Source of the DNA: Phreatobacter sp.
GTDB taxonomy: Bacteria; Pseudomonadota; Alphaproteobacteria; Rhizobiales; Phreatobacteraceae
Assembly: GCF_022843985.1 (NCBI RefSeq)
Contig: NZ_JALHMP010000002.1
Span: 1-64,000 of the forward strand
Reading direction: 5' to 3'
Length of the DNA: 64,000 bases
In this document: one piece after another, positions 33,485-41,586 of the stretch
Numbering within the stretch: the first letter of the stretch is position 1
Layout: the number at the start of each line of letters is the position of its first letter
Program-made: the position numbers and the translations under genes
Notes under the pieces: generated by a model
Seen by the model: the letters and a program-made list of their open reading frames with translations, nothing else
Told to the model about the DNA's origin: nothing
Databases searched by the model: none

Positions 33485-34480
33485 TCAGCGCTGCTTGCCG
33501 ATCTCACGATGAACGGCGTCGCGCACTTCCAGCAGGTTGAGCGCCTGATAGGCGCGCTCGCCCGCCCGGCGGAAGGCCGCGAGATCGACGTCGGTGACCA
33601 GCGTCATCCCGCGCTCGCGCAGGGTCTGGCGCACCTGCGCCTCGGAGGCGAGGATCTTCTCCGAGGTTTCGCGACCGGCCTTCTGGCACTCCTCCACGAG
33701 GGCCGTCTGCAGCTCAGCCGGCAGACGGTTGAAGAACTGTGCTCCGACGACCTGGAAGTTGATCAGAAGGATGTGCGACGTTTCGTTGGCGTGGTTCAGC
33801 ACCTCCCAGAAGCGGCGACCGGGAATGTTGTTGTGGACCAGCTCGACCCCGTCGATCGCCCGCTGTTGCAGGGCGGGATACATGTCGCCGAAGGCCATGG
33901 CGACCGGCGATGCGCCGAGGGCACGGATCGATTCCTGCCAGATCGGCGCCGGGGGCGTGCGGATGCGCAGGCCCGCGAGGTCTTCCGGCTTGCGAACGGG
34001 CTTGTTGGTATAGAAATGGCGCATCCCCTGCACCCAGTCGAAGCAGACGACGCGCAGCCCGTGCTGGGTCGCGAGCTCGTCGACGAAGCGCTTGATGGTC
34101 GGCGATTCCCTGAGCTTCGCCACCTCGTCGAGCGTTTCGGCGAAATAGGGGCCGTTCATCACCGCGATGCCGCGGACATAGGTCCCGAGGCGTGCGGCAT
34201 CGGTGTTCTGGGCGATATTCGCGCCCTGGCGCATCTGCTCGATGATGTCCTCCTCGACGCCCAGCTGCGCCGAGTGGAAGACCTGCATGCGCAGGGCGCC
34301 ACGGGTGCGCTCTTCGACCCGTCGCGCCCAGAGCTGGAAGCCTTCATGGAAGGGTTCTGTCGGAGCGAGCACGTGGTTCAAGCGCAGTGTGAACTGCTGC
34401 GCGGCCGCCGGTGCCTGCATGGCGAGCGAGAATGCAGCGCCGGCGAGGAGGCCGGCCATGGCCTTAAGTCCCGTCTTCAT
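33485..34480 (-). CDS. TRAP transporter periplasmic receptor (DctP-like)
   Basis: 331 residues, signal peptide 1-28 (cleavage after AAA). DctP fold with FTLRLNHVLAPTEPFHEGFQLWARRVEERT, FHSAQLGVEEDIIEQMRQG, KPVRKPEDLAGLRIRTPPAPIW and GDMYPALQQRAIDGVE. The Arg in GLRIRTP is the conserved carboxylate-binding arginine, so the ligand should be an organic acid. Neighbouring Ldh-family dehydrogenase and SDR suggest a hydroxy or keto acid. Confidence 0.95.
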   Translation of the reverse strand: MKTGLKAMAGLLAGAAFSLAMQAPAAAQQFTLRLNHVLAPTEPFHEGFQLWARRVEERTRGALRMQVFHSAQLGVEEDIIEQMRQGANIAQNTDAARLGTYVRGIAVMNGPYFAETLDEVAKLRESPTIKRFVDELATQHGLRVVCFDWVQGMRHFYTNKPVRKPEDLAGLRIRTPPAPIWQESIRALGASPVAMAFGDMYPALQQRAIDGVELVHNNIPGRRFWEVLNHANETSHILLINFQVVGAQFFNRLPAELQTALVEECQKAGRETSEKILASEAQVRQTLRERGMTLVTDVDLAAFRRAGERAYQALNLLEVRDAVHREIGKQR

Positions 34481-34535
34481 CGTTTCGTCTCCCTGTCTTG
34501 CCGTCCTCGGGCGGACGGTCGTGATGGCTGCTGCG

Positions 34536-35645
34536 TCATGCCTTCCGATCGAAGCCCGGCAGGGTGATGCCGAAGCGCCCAGCCAATGCGGTGAAGTCTT
34601 CGATCGTCACCGGATCCACCGGGATTCCGTTCTTCTGCCGCAGGGCGGCTTCCCCCCATTCCCGGTCGCCGGGCGCGAGCACCGCGCCCTGCGCAACGGT
34701 CCGCGACGTTCTCAACCGGTCGACATAGCGGCGCATGGCCGCGTCGAATTCTGGACGGGGGATGAAGGCTTCCGGCGCGACGGCGAGGACGAAGGCGCCC
34801 ATGCCGCGCGGAGCGGTGAAGTCCGGCCCGCCCATCGGGGCGATGTCGAAGGAGAGCTTCATGCCGGTGAGCACTGCCGACAGGATCTCCACCAGCCCTG
34901 CGAGCCCGGCACCCTTGTGGCCGAAGGCGGCGCCGAGCGGCGCCAGCATTTCCACCCCGTGCGGGTCATTGACGTCGATCCCGTCACCGTCGGACGCCAC
35001 GCCCTCGGGCAGGGGTAGCCCGAGGCTGCGGTAGAGCAGGACGCGGTTATAGGGGATGGCGCTGGTCGCCATGTCGAGAAGCCAGGGGCGTTCGCCGGCC
35101 AGTGGCACAGCGGCGGCGATCGGATTGGTGCCATGGAAACGCTCGGCGCCGCCGTGCAGCCGCATGAAACTGTCGGAGTTGCAGACCGTGAGCCCGATCA
35201 GGCCCGCCTCCGCGGCCGCCAGCGCATAGGCGCCCGCAGCGCCAAAATGCGACGACCGGCGGATGGTCACGGCGCCGATGCCGTTGATGCGGGCGAGTTC
35301 GCAGGCCTTGTCCATGGCGGCGAAAGTCACGAGCGCGCCATGGCCGTTATCGCCGTCCAGAATCGCGGCGGCGGGTGCGGTCTGGGTAACCGCGAGGCTC
35401 GGACGGCCATTGACCCGCCCGCCCTCGATGGCCTTCACGTAATGGCTGGTGAGCCTGACGCCGTGGCTGTCGATGCCGAGCAGCGAGCCGTGCATCATGG
35501 CCCGTGTCGCGGCGGCGGCCGTGTCCGTGTCCGCACCGGCCGCGGCAAGAACCTGCCGGCAGAAGGACGCCAGGGACTCCGGCGCAGCCCGGGCCGATCC
35601 GGCAGTGTCGGCTGTTGGTGACCTGTGGAGCGCCTCTGCCGTCAC
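34536..35645 (-). CDS. Ldh-family (malate/L-lactate type) dehydrogenase
   Basis: 369 residues from GTG 35645. That start overlaps the SDR stop as GTGA; the much longer upstream frame overlaps the SDR and is rejected. Family motifs: LLGIDSHGVRLTSHYVKAIEGG, RRSSHFGAAGAYALAAAEAGLIG, GTNPIAAAVPLAGERP, GHKGAGLAGLVEILSAVL. A 2-hydroxyacid oxidation using NAD(P) is expected. It lies between SDR and TRAP receptor genes, so substrate uptake and two oxidation steps are encoded together. It is the second such enzyme in the window but differs considerably from the one at 16122. Confidence 0.9.
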   Translation of the reverse strand: MTAEALHRSPTADTAGSARAAPESLASFCRQVLAAAGADTDTAAAATRAMMHGSLLGIDSHGVRLTSHYVKAIEGGRVNGRPSLAVTQTAPAAAILDGDNGHGALVTFAAMDKACELARINGIGAVTIRRSSHFGAAGAYALAAAEAGLIGLTVCNSDSFMRLHGGAERFHGTNPIAAAVPLAGERPWLLDMATSAIPYNRVLLYRSLGLPLPEGVASDGDGIDVNDPHGVEMLAPLGAAFGHKGAGLAGLVEILSAVLTGMKLSFDIAPMGGPDFTAPRGMGAFVLAVAPEAFIPRPEFDAAMRRYVDRLRTSRTVAQGAVLAPGDREWGEAALRQKNGIPVDPVTIEDFTALAGRFGITLPGFDRKA

Positions 35646-36388
35646 AGCGTCTGCCCCCCGTCGATGACCAGCAACTGCCCTGTCATGAAGGCGCTTTCGT
35701 CGCTGACGAGGAACACGGCCGCAGCCGCCATTTCGTCGACCGTCGCGAGGCGACCGATGGGATGACGGGCGATCATCGCCTGGCGGGCTGTCGCGGCATC
35801 GCCGGTCGTCGCGATGCGCTCGGCGAGCGAGGGTGTGTCGGTCGTGCCCGGGCACAGCACGTTGCATCGGATGCCGCGGCCGATGAAATCGCGCGCGACG
35901 GCCTTGCTGAGACCGATCAGCGCGGCCTTGCTGGCGCCATAGGCGGCACGGTTGGCGACGCCGGTCAGGCTGGACGCGACGGAGGCGACGTTGACGATGG
36001 TGCCGCGCCCCCGCTGCAGCATGCCGGGGAGCACTTCCCGCATGACCCGATAGGCGGACGTGACGTTCTGGTCGAGGCTGCGGGCCCAGTCTTCGGGGGA
36101 GCAGTCGAGGATCGTTCCGGCATGCACCCATCCGGCCGCGTGGACCAGCGCATCGACAGGCCCTGCCGTGGCCACGACGGATGCGACGGCAGATGCGTCG
36201 GTGACGTCGAGGGCGGCGGTGCGGATCCGGGAGGAGAGACGCGGCAGATCCTCGAGCTTCGACAGCGTCCGGCTCGTCGCGAGAACCTGGGCACCATCCC
36301 GCTCGCAGGCGAGCGCGATGGCGCGGCCTATTCCCTGGCCCGCACCCGTGACCAGAACCGTCTTGCCGGCAAGTCGCCCTAGCACCAT
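35642..36388 (-). CDS. Short-chain dehydrogenase/reductase (SDR)
   Basis: 248 residues from ATG 36388 (MVLGRLAGKTVLVTGAG). Another in-frame ATG at 36412 would start within 9 nt of the operator palindrome, so the inner start is preferred, but not proven. Classical SDR: TGAGQGIGRAIA cofactor loop (about 14-25), NVASVASS with catalytic Ser, YGASK with Tyr and Lys, CPGTTDTPS, and the C-terminal LVIDGG. NAD(P)-dependent alcohol/ketone oxidoreductase. First gene of the TRAP operon, divergent from the GntR regulator. Confidence 0.9.
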   Translation of the reverse strand: MVLGRLAGKTVLVTGAGQGIGRAIALACERDGAQVLATSRTLSKLEDLPRLSSRIRTAALDVTDASAVASVVATAGPVDALVHAAGWVHAGTILDCSPEDWARSLDQNVTSAYRVMREVLPGMLQRGRGTIVNVASVASSLTGVANRAAYGASKAALIGLSKAVARDFIGRGIRCNVLCPGTTDTPSLAERIATTGDAATARQAMIARHPIGRLATVDEMAAAAVFLVSDESAFMTGQLLVIDGGQTL

Positions 36389-36420
36389 CCCCACCGCATC
36401 CCCGAATGTCATTTTTTGAT

Positions 36421-36434
36421 TAGTGTATACACTA
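36421..36434. promoter_or_regulatory. Operator palindrome for the divergent GntR regulator
   Basis: TAGTGTATACACTA is a perfect 14-bp palindrome containing GTATAC, matching the TNGTNNACNA-type half-site pattern of FCD-branch GntR regulators. It sits 33 nt before the SDR start and about 117 nt before the GntR start, within an AT-rich pocket. Its TATACA/TATACT core could also serve as a -10 element, so binding would block transcription directly. Confidence 0.7.
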
Positions 36435-36550
36435 GACATTTGGAGAGGACGGGCAACCCCTGTTTCTGCGGCTGCGTGTCGCGCTAGTGTCCCCGGGCAA
36501 ATGCGGTCGAACGTGGCCATTGTCACGCGACGGGGAGGGGAGACGGCCAG

Positions 36551-37537
36551 GTGCAGGAGCAGGATGCACCGCAGGGCAAGGCGCCGCGGATCTTCGAACA
36601 GCTGGTTTCGGTGTTGTCGCAGCGGCTGGCTTCCGGCGCGATTCCCGCCGGTACCCTATTCCGCACGGCTGCGGTGGCGCGCGAGTTCGGGACAAGCCGG
36701 GGACCGGTGCGTCGCGCCCTCGATGAACTGAAGGAGGCGGGGTGGCTCGCGCCACGCGGACTGGCCTATGTCGTCAGGCCGCTGGAGGGTCAGCCGGCAT
36801 CGGACCCGATCTCCCCCGCAGACCGTGATCTGCCGCGCGTCTCGGCCGAGGCGAGTTGGGCCCGCATCTACCGTGAAGTCGAGCCGAACCTCGTGGCGCG
36901 AATGTCATTCGGGACCTGGCGGGTCGTCGAGGCCGACCTCGCCGAGCATTATGGCGTCTCGCGGACCGTGGCGCGGGAGGTCCTTGGCCGGCTCCAGCAG
37001 CGCGGGATCGTCAAGAAGGACGACCGGTCGCGCTGGTTCGTCCCGGGTCTCGGGCGCGATTATGTGGCCGATCTCTACGAGATGCGCAGGACCCTCGAGC
37101 CTCAGGCCCTGATCAACGCCGCGCCGCGGCTTCCGCCCGGACTGGCTGAATCACTGCTCGCCAGCCTCGACGCATCGATAGCCCGCGCCGAATGTCTCGA
37201 TGGCGCCGATCTCGACCGTCTGGAGCACGAACTCCACGTCAATCTCATCGGTCATTGCGGCAACCGCACGATGATGGAGGCGATCGGGCTCTACCAATCA
37301 CTGCTTAGCGCCCACAGCTTCCTCTACATGACCGCACCGCGGATCTTTCCGACCGAACCGTTCCTGCCCGAACATCGCGAGGTGCTGGCGCGCCTCGTGG
37401 CCGGACATGCGGAGGCAGCAGCAGCCGCATTGCGTGAGCATCTCGCGCTGTCGCTGGATCGCGCCGTCTATCGCATTGAAGCCGTCACGAGTCTCGTTTC
37501 CCCACAGCCCCTCGGATATCTCGTCCGGATCACCTGA
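36551..37537 (+). CDS. GntR-family regulator with two tandem winged-helix domains and FCD domain
   Basis: 328 residues, GTG start after GGGGAGGGGAG. About 80 residues longer than usual FCD regulators. First wHTH about 12-75: IFEQLVSVLSQRLASGAIPAGTLFRTAAVAREFGTSRGPVRRALDELKEAGWL. Second wHTH about 103-165: FGTWRVVEADLAEHYGVSRTVAREVLGRLQQRGIV. The FCD domain follows: RDYVADLYEMRRTLEPQALINAA, LEHELHVNLIGHCGN, FLPEHREVLARLVAGHAEAA. It probably represses the SDR-Ldh-TRAP operon from the palindrome at 36421 until an acid ligand binds FCD. Confidence 0.88.
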   Translation: MQEQDAPQGKAPRIFEQLVSVLSQRLASGAIPAGTLFRTAAVAREFGTSRGPVRRALDELKEAGWLAPRGLAYVVRPLEGQPASDPISPADRDLPRVSAEASWARIYREVEPNLVARMSFGTWRVVEADLAEHYGVSRTVAREVLGRLQQRGIVKKDDRSRWFVPGLGRDYVADLYEMRRTLEPQALINAAPRLPPGLAESLLASLDASIARAECLDGADLDRLEHELHVNLIGHCGNRTMMEAIGLYQSLLSAHSFLYMTAPRIFPTEPFLPEHREVLARLVAGHAEAAAAALREHLALSLDRAVYRIEAVTSLVSPQPLGYLVRIT

Positions 37538-37977
37538 CAGGACAGGAGGCGGACGCGGCGACCGCGCAGCGAATGAAGCTGCGGCCGAGGGTCATCTGCC
37601 GCGTCAAGGCCCGTCCGCCATGGAAATCCGCCCCTCGTGCCTTGTTCCTGAGTCCGGACGCGCAGCCTTGAAAAGAGGCCATGTATTAACGCTGATATAA
37701 ATATAATTTATATCCGAATTTCGAACAATGACTGCGTGACAACGTAGAAAATAGCAATCGGTTCCGGTAGGAGAGTTTGTGTTTGCGAATCGAAAGGTTT
37801 GCGGCGGGAAAAATGCGAAATTTACTGATTTTTCGCGTAAAATACGATGACGTACGGCAGTGAATGGAGGCGCATACATAATAATATAACTCGTGTTTTT
37901 ACGGGAACTCTTATTGATGGTGATAAACAAGAAATTGAGACAGTCGTATAAGCAATAAATAGAAAAGGATCAGGGGC
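37538..37977. other. AT-rich intergenic region upstream of the LysR gene
   Basis: 440 nt. From about 37690 to 37970 the base composition drops sharply toward A+T, unlike the rest of the window, with runs such as TATAAATATAATTTATAT and TACATAATAATATAAC. No convincing gene is present on either strand. It may hold several promoters or be a nucleoid-protein (H-NS-like, MucR/Ros) target, and it marks possible acquired DNA. Confidence 0.6.
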
Positions 37978-38925
37978 TTGTCGGCAAAGGCATCAGGGGA
38001 TCGGCGCAATTTGCTGAGGCGCATCGACGTCACGCTTCTGCTCGTCTTTCTCGGATTGATGCGTCATCGCAAGTCGTCAGAGGTCGCGCGGGAGCTTGGA
38101 CTCACGCAACCGGCGATCAGTCAGGCCCTCAAGCGCCTGCGCGAGATTTTTGAGGATGAACTGTTTCTGCGGCGGTCGCATGGCATGGAGCCGACCGCTC
38201 TGGCGCTCGGGATCGAGCCCGCGGTCGCGCAGGCGGTCGACTCCCTGCGGGCGGCGGTCGTCCTGCCGCGGCGTTTCGATCCCGCCGAGGCCCAGGGCCT
38301 GATCCGGATCGCCGCCTTTGACGCCGAACAGGTTGTCATTCTCCCTCGCCTCGTCTCGCTGCTCTCGCGGAAGGCGCCGGGGCTGAAACTGTCGGTTCAG
38401 CCCTTCGATCGTCAGGCGGCCGTCGACGCGCTGATGGAGGGCGAGATCGATATCGCGGTGGGCACCATCTGGAACCCGCCTCAGGCCGCCCTGGCGGAAA
38501 AGATGTATGACGAGGAATATCGCGTCGTCGGCCGGCCGGAGACGCTGCAGAACGCGCAGCGCCTCTCCATCGAGGACTATTGCTCTGCCGGGCATGTGCT
38601 GGTGTCGTTTCGCGGCACGATGACCGGCATCGTCGACGAGACCTTGGAAATGCGCGGCTTGCGCCGTGACATCAAGGTGGGCGTGCCGTCCATCCTGACC
38701 GCGTTGATCATCGTTGCCGAGACAGGCATGATCACGACGATTCCCGCTTCTGTCGCGGACGCTTTCGCCGAGCATTTCCGGCTCGCGACGGCTTTTCCTC
38801 CCATTGAGATCCGGCGGTTTCCCGTATCGGTCTTCTGGCACAGGCGGCATCAGGGAGATCCCCGGATCGGATGGCTGTGCGACCAGGTCAGGGAGGGGTG
38901 CCCGCGGGCTACTCCCCTCGCGTGA
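37978..38925 (+). CDS. LysR-family transcriptional regulator
   Basis: 315 residues with TTG start at 37978; AAAGGATCAGG precedes it and no nearer ATG fits. N-terminal HTH about 16-75: DVTLLLVFLGLMRHRKSSEVARELGLTQPAISQALKRLREIFEDELFLRRSHGMEPTALAL. The effector domain follows, with GLIRIAAFDAEQVVILPRLVSLL. No enzyme gene is beside it: the GntR gene lies upstream and a chemoreceptor downstream, so its target is unclear. Flanked on both sides by AT-rich DNA, which suggests horizontal acquisition or silencing. Confidence 0.92.
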   Translation: MSAKASGDRRNLLRRIDVTLLLVFLGLMRHRKSSEVARELGLTQPAISQALKRLREIFEDELFLRRSHGMEPTALALGIEPAVAQAVDSLRAAVVLPRRFDPAEAQGLIRIAAFDAEQVVILPRLVSLLSRKAPGLKLSVQPFDRQAAVDALMEGEIDIAVGTIWNPPQAALAEKMYDEEYRVVGRPETLQNAQRLSIEDYCSAGHVLVSFRGTMTGIVDETLEMRGLRRDIKVGVPSILTALIIVAETGMITTIPASVADAFAEHFRLATAFPPIEIRRFPVSVFWHRRHQGDPRIGWLCDQVREGCPRATPLA

Positions 38926-39309
38926 CCGCGATGGCAACGCTCATTGCCGCTCCCCCAACAATGTCCTGACCGTCGCCTTGCGAGAATGGGCACGGTGACT
39001 GGACGAAATCGGCGCCTGATGGGCTGCAGCCTGCAATGTCCCTGTGCTCGGCACGAGTGCAGCAAGATGGCGAATGCTGTTCTCATATAAGAACCGCTAA
39101 TATTCGTATTTTCTTAAAGAGAGATATCGATGAAAACAGTTTAAATTCGATTTTCGCACGTTCTATATCAATTTCACAGGATCGTAATTTGCGAAAATAT
39201 GACATATAAGCAAAGTTAACGTGGGGGAATGGTCGGAAATGCGCATTTTTAATATGTTTTTAACGATTATACTCCGGGATGTTGTGCGAGCATCCTCAGG
39301 AGAAAACGC
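38926..39309. promoter_or_regulatory. AT-rich intergenic region with chemoreceptor promoter
   Basis: 384 nt; the right half (about 39080-39290) is A+T rich. TATACT at 39268-39273 is a near-perfect -10 for the chemoreceptor gene, with a weak ATTTTT at the -35 position (39245-39250). CAGGAGAAAAC gives a clear ribosome-binding site before ATG 39310. No gene seen. Confidence 0.4.
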
Positions 39310-41016
39310 ATGGCGATCCTCGGCCGATTCCGCACCACCCCGAAAATTCTGGCGGTGGTCATCTTTCTCAATGCATTGATCTGCGCCCTCGGGTGGATGG
39401 CGTTTTCGTCCCTGTCGCATGTCGCGCGGGAGGCGCAGGAGTCATCCGAGGCGGGCGCGCGGGCGGTTGCCGCAGCGCGTGCAAATCTCGCCCTCGTCCT
39501 GATCAACCGCTACGAGATGGTCGCCGCGAGCCAAGCGGATGGGGAATCGTTCAGGCGCTCCGCTGAGCTTGTCCGTCCGCTCATTACCGAAGTGCAGCGC
39601 GAGTTCGACCATATCCGAGGCTATGCGTATCCTCAGGTGCAGGAGGTGCTGCGCCGAACGGAACAGGCGGCGGACCAGGCCATCTCCGGCACCAACCGGA
39701 CCCTGGCTTTCGGCCTCTCGATCCAGGGCAAGGCGACCGCCGAACAGAGCGCGCGGCTGGAAGAACTGACAAGGGTCAGCGAGCCCTTGATCGCCGAGGC
39801 CCGCAAGCGCGCCCAGGAACTGGTCACCCTGCTCGTCAACCGCAGCCAGACAATGGCGAAGGAATTGCAGGCCGAGAAGGACAGCCAGGCGCGATTGATC
39901 GTCTCACTCGTCGTGGTCGCGGTGCTCCTCGGCACGGGGTTGGCGATGGTCATCGGCCAGTTCGGCATCGCCCGGCCGATCCGCGCCATCAACGAGACAT
40001 TGACGGCCCTCGCGGCGGGCAATTTCGATGTCAAGATCGCCGGTGCCGAGCGCAAGGACGAGGTCGGCGACATCGCCCGCTCCGCCGAAGTTTTCCGGGC
40101 CAGCGGTCTTGAGACTGCGCGCCTGCGTGCCGAGCAGGAAGCATCCAAAGCCCAGCAGGAGCAACAGCAGAAGGCGATGATGCGCGAGATGGCTGACCGC
40201 TTCGAAGCCTCCGTCGGCGGCATCGTCGACATGGTGTCGGCGGCGGCCACCGAGATGCAGGCCACCGCCACGCAGCTCACCGCCTCCGCCCAGGAAGCCT
40301 CGGCCCAGTCGACCTCGGTCGCCAGCGCCGCCGAAGAGGCCGGTGCCAACGTCACGGCGGTGGCGGGTTCTGCGGAGGAACTCGGCGCTTCGGTGCAGGA
40401 GATCGGCCGCCAGGTGCAGCATTCGGCCGGGCTTGCCCGTGGCGCCGTCAAGGAAGCGGATTCGACGGGCGGCATCGTCTCCGAACTGTCGCAGGGCGCC
40501 GCCCGCATCGGCGCCATCGTCGAGATGATCTCGAACATTGCCAGCCAGACCAATCTTCTGGCCCTCAACGCCACCATCGAGGCCGCCCGCGCCGGCGAGG
40601 CCGGCAAGGGCTTCGCCGTCGTCGCCCAGGAGGTCAAGGGCCTCGCCGAGCAGACGGCGAAGGCCACCAGCGAGATCGGTTCGCAGATCGTCTCCATCCA
40701 GGAAACGACCAAGAGGGCGGTCGATGCCATTGCCGGTATCACGGGTAGCATTCGGTCGATTGACGAGGCGACCTCATCGATCGCCTCGGCAGTGGAGCAG
40801 CAGGGCGCCGCGACGCGGGAGATCGTCAACTCGGTCGGCCAGGCCTCGACCGGCACCAACGAGGTTTCCTCGGCGATCACCTCCGTCGCCCAGGCCGCAG
40901 CCGAGACCGGCCACGGTGCCTCCCAGGTGCTCAGCGCCTCGGCCGATCTCGCCCGTCAGGCCGAGCGCCTCTCGGCTGAGGTGAGGCAGTTCCTCGCCAA
41001 CGTCAGGGCGGCCTGA
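39310..41016 (+). CDS. Methyl-accepting chemotaxis protein
   Basis: 568 residues. TM1 about 13-35, periplasmic four-helix-bundle-like sensor about 36-195, TM2 about 197-219, HAMP about 220-275 ([24 protein letters not shown]), signalling domain to the end. The hairpin tip signature is [46 protein letters not shown]. Glutamine/glutamate-rich helices offer methylation sites. It signals to a CheA/CheW complex encoded elsewhere. A terminator-like hairpin follows the stop. Confidence 0.95.
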   Translation: MAILGRFRTTPKILAVVIFLNALICALGWMAFSSLSHVAREAQESSEAGARAVAAARANLALVLINRYEMVAASQADGESFRRSAELVRPLITEVQREFDHIRGYAYPQVQEVLRRTEQAADQAISGTNRTLAFGLSIQGKATAEQSARLEELTRVSEPLIAEARKRAQELVTLLVNRSQTMAKELQAEKDSQARLIVSLVVVAVLLGTGLAMVIGQFGIARPIRAINETLTALAAGNFDVKIAGAERKDEVGDIARSAEVFRASGLETARLRAEQEASKAQQEQQQKAMMREMADRFEASVGGIVDMVSAAATEMQATATQLTASAQEASAQSTSVASAAEEAGANVTAVAGSAEELGASVQEIGRQVQHSAGLARGAVKEADSTGGIVSELSQGAARIGAIVEMISNIASQTNLLALNATIEAARAGEAGKGFAVVAQEVKGLAEQTAKATSEIGSQIVSIQETTKRAVDAIAGITGSIRSIDEATSSIASAVEQQGAATREIVNSVGQASTGTNEVSSAITSVAQAAAETGHGASQVLSASADLARQAERLSAEVRQFLANVRAA

Positions 41017-41032
41017 TCACCACCGTCCCCTG

Positions 41033-41063
41033 GCGGGTCGGTCTTTCGCAAAGGCCGACCCGC
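41033..41063 (+). terminator. Rho-independent-like terminator after the chemoreceptor
   Basis: GCGGGTCGG (41033-41041) pairs with CCGACCCGC (41055-41063) as a perfect 9-bp stem with a 13-nt loop. It starts 16 nt past the stop and is followed by GGGGTTTCTCC. Good position, modest T-run. Confidence 0.7.
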
Positions 41064-41144
41064 GGGGTTTCTCCGCCACCCTAGCTCAGCCTGTGTTCTG
41101 CGCTGATGAAGGCCTGTGCATGCACCCGGAGCAGGATCAATGTC

Positions 41145-41432
41145 ATGATCAATACTGACCAGTCGGGCGGTCGAGATTTCAACGTCGTCAAGATGCGCAC
41201 GCACGTCCTCGAGGATGAGGGCACCAACGCGAAGATCGAAATCCTCGAAGTGCTGACGATGATGGCAAAATCCTACCATATGCTTGCGCAGTCGATCATC
41301 GATCTGGATAGCAACGTCGATGATCGCCTGGATGCACTCTTGGTGATCGAGAAAAACATCAAGGATCTGTCGATCATCCGCGACAAGGTGGTGCGGGTCT
41401 GCCCTGGGAACAGGCCTCCTCACGCCGTATGA
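41145..41432 (+). CDS. Small helical protein of unknown function
   Basis: 95 residues from ATG 41145 (AGGAT upstream; another ATG at 41106 is possible). The middle is strongly amphipathic and helical: KIEILEVLTMMAKSYHMLAQSIIDLDSNVDDRLDALLVIEKNIKDLSIIRDKVVRV, with Leu/Ile heptad-like spacing suggestive of a coiled coil. No signal peptide, membrane helix or cysteine cluster. Codon use matches real coding sequence. It lies between a chemoreceptor and a hybrid kinase, so a signalling accessory role is possible but not shown. I do not recognise a family. Confidence 0.55.
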   Translation: MINTDQSGGRDFNVVKMRTHVLEDEGTNAKIEILEVLTMMAKSYHMLAQSIIDLDSNVDDRLDALLVIEKNIKDLSIIRDKVVRVCPGNRPPHAV

Positions 41433-41586
41433 GCATGCACTCTGCGACGCATGCCCTCGCGCCGGGGTTGTGATCGAAAGAGCCGCGATGGGGGAGGGCG
41501 CCACGCATGGCGGGCTGCACCGCCAGTCTCGAAAGGCTCCCGTCCTGCGGCCATTCCCGCCGGACGGGCGGCAACGCCCGGAGGCC

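Noticed and set aside
36389-36526. Longer N-terminus for the SDR
   Set aside because: It would place the operator palindrome inside the coding region and the added residues have no SDR similarity.
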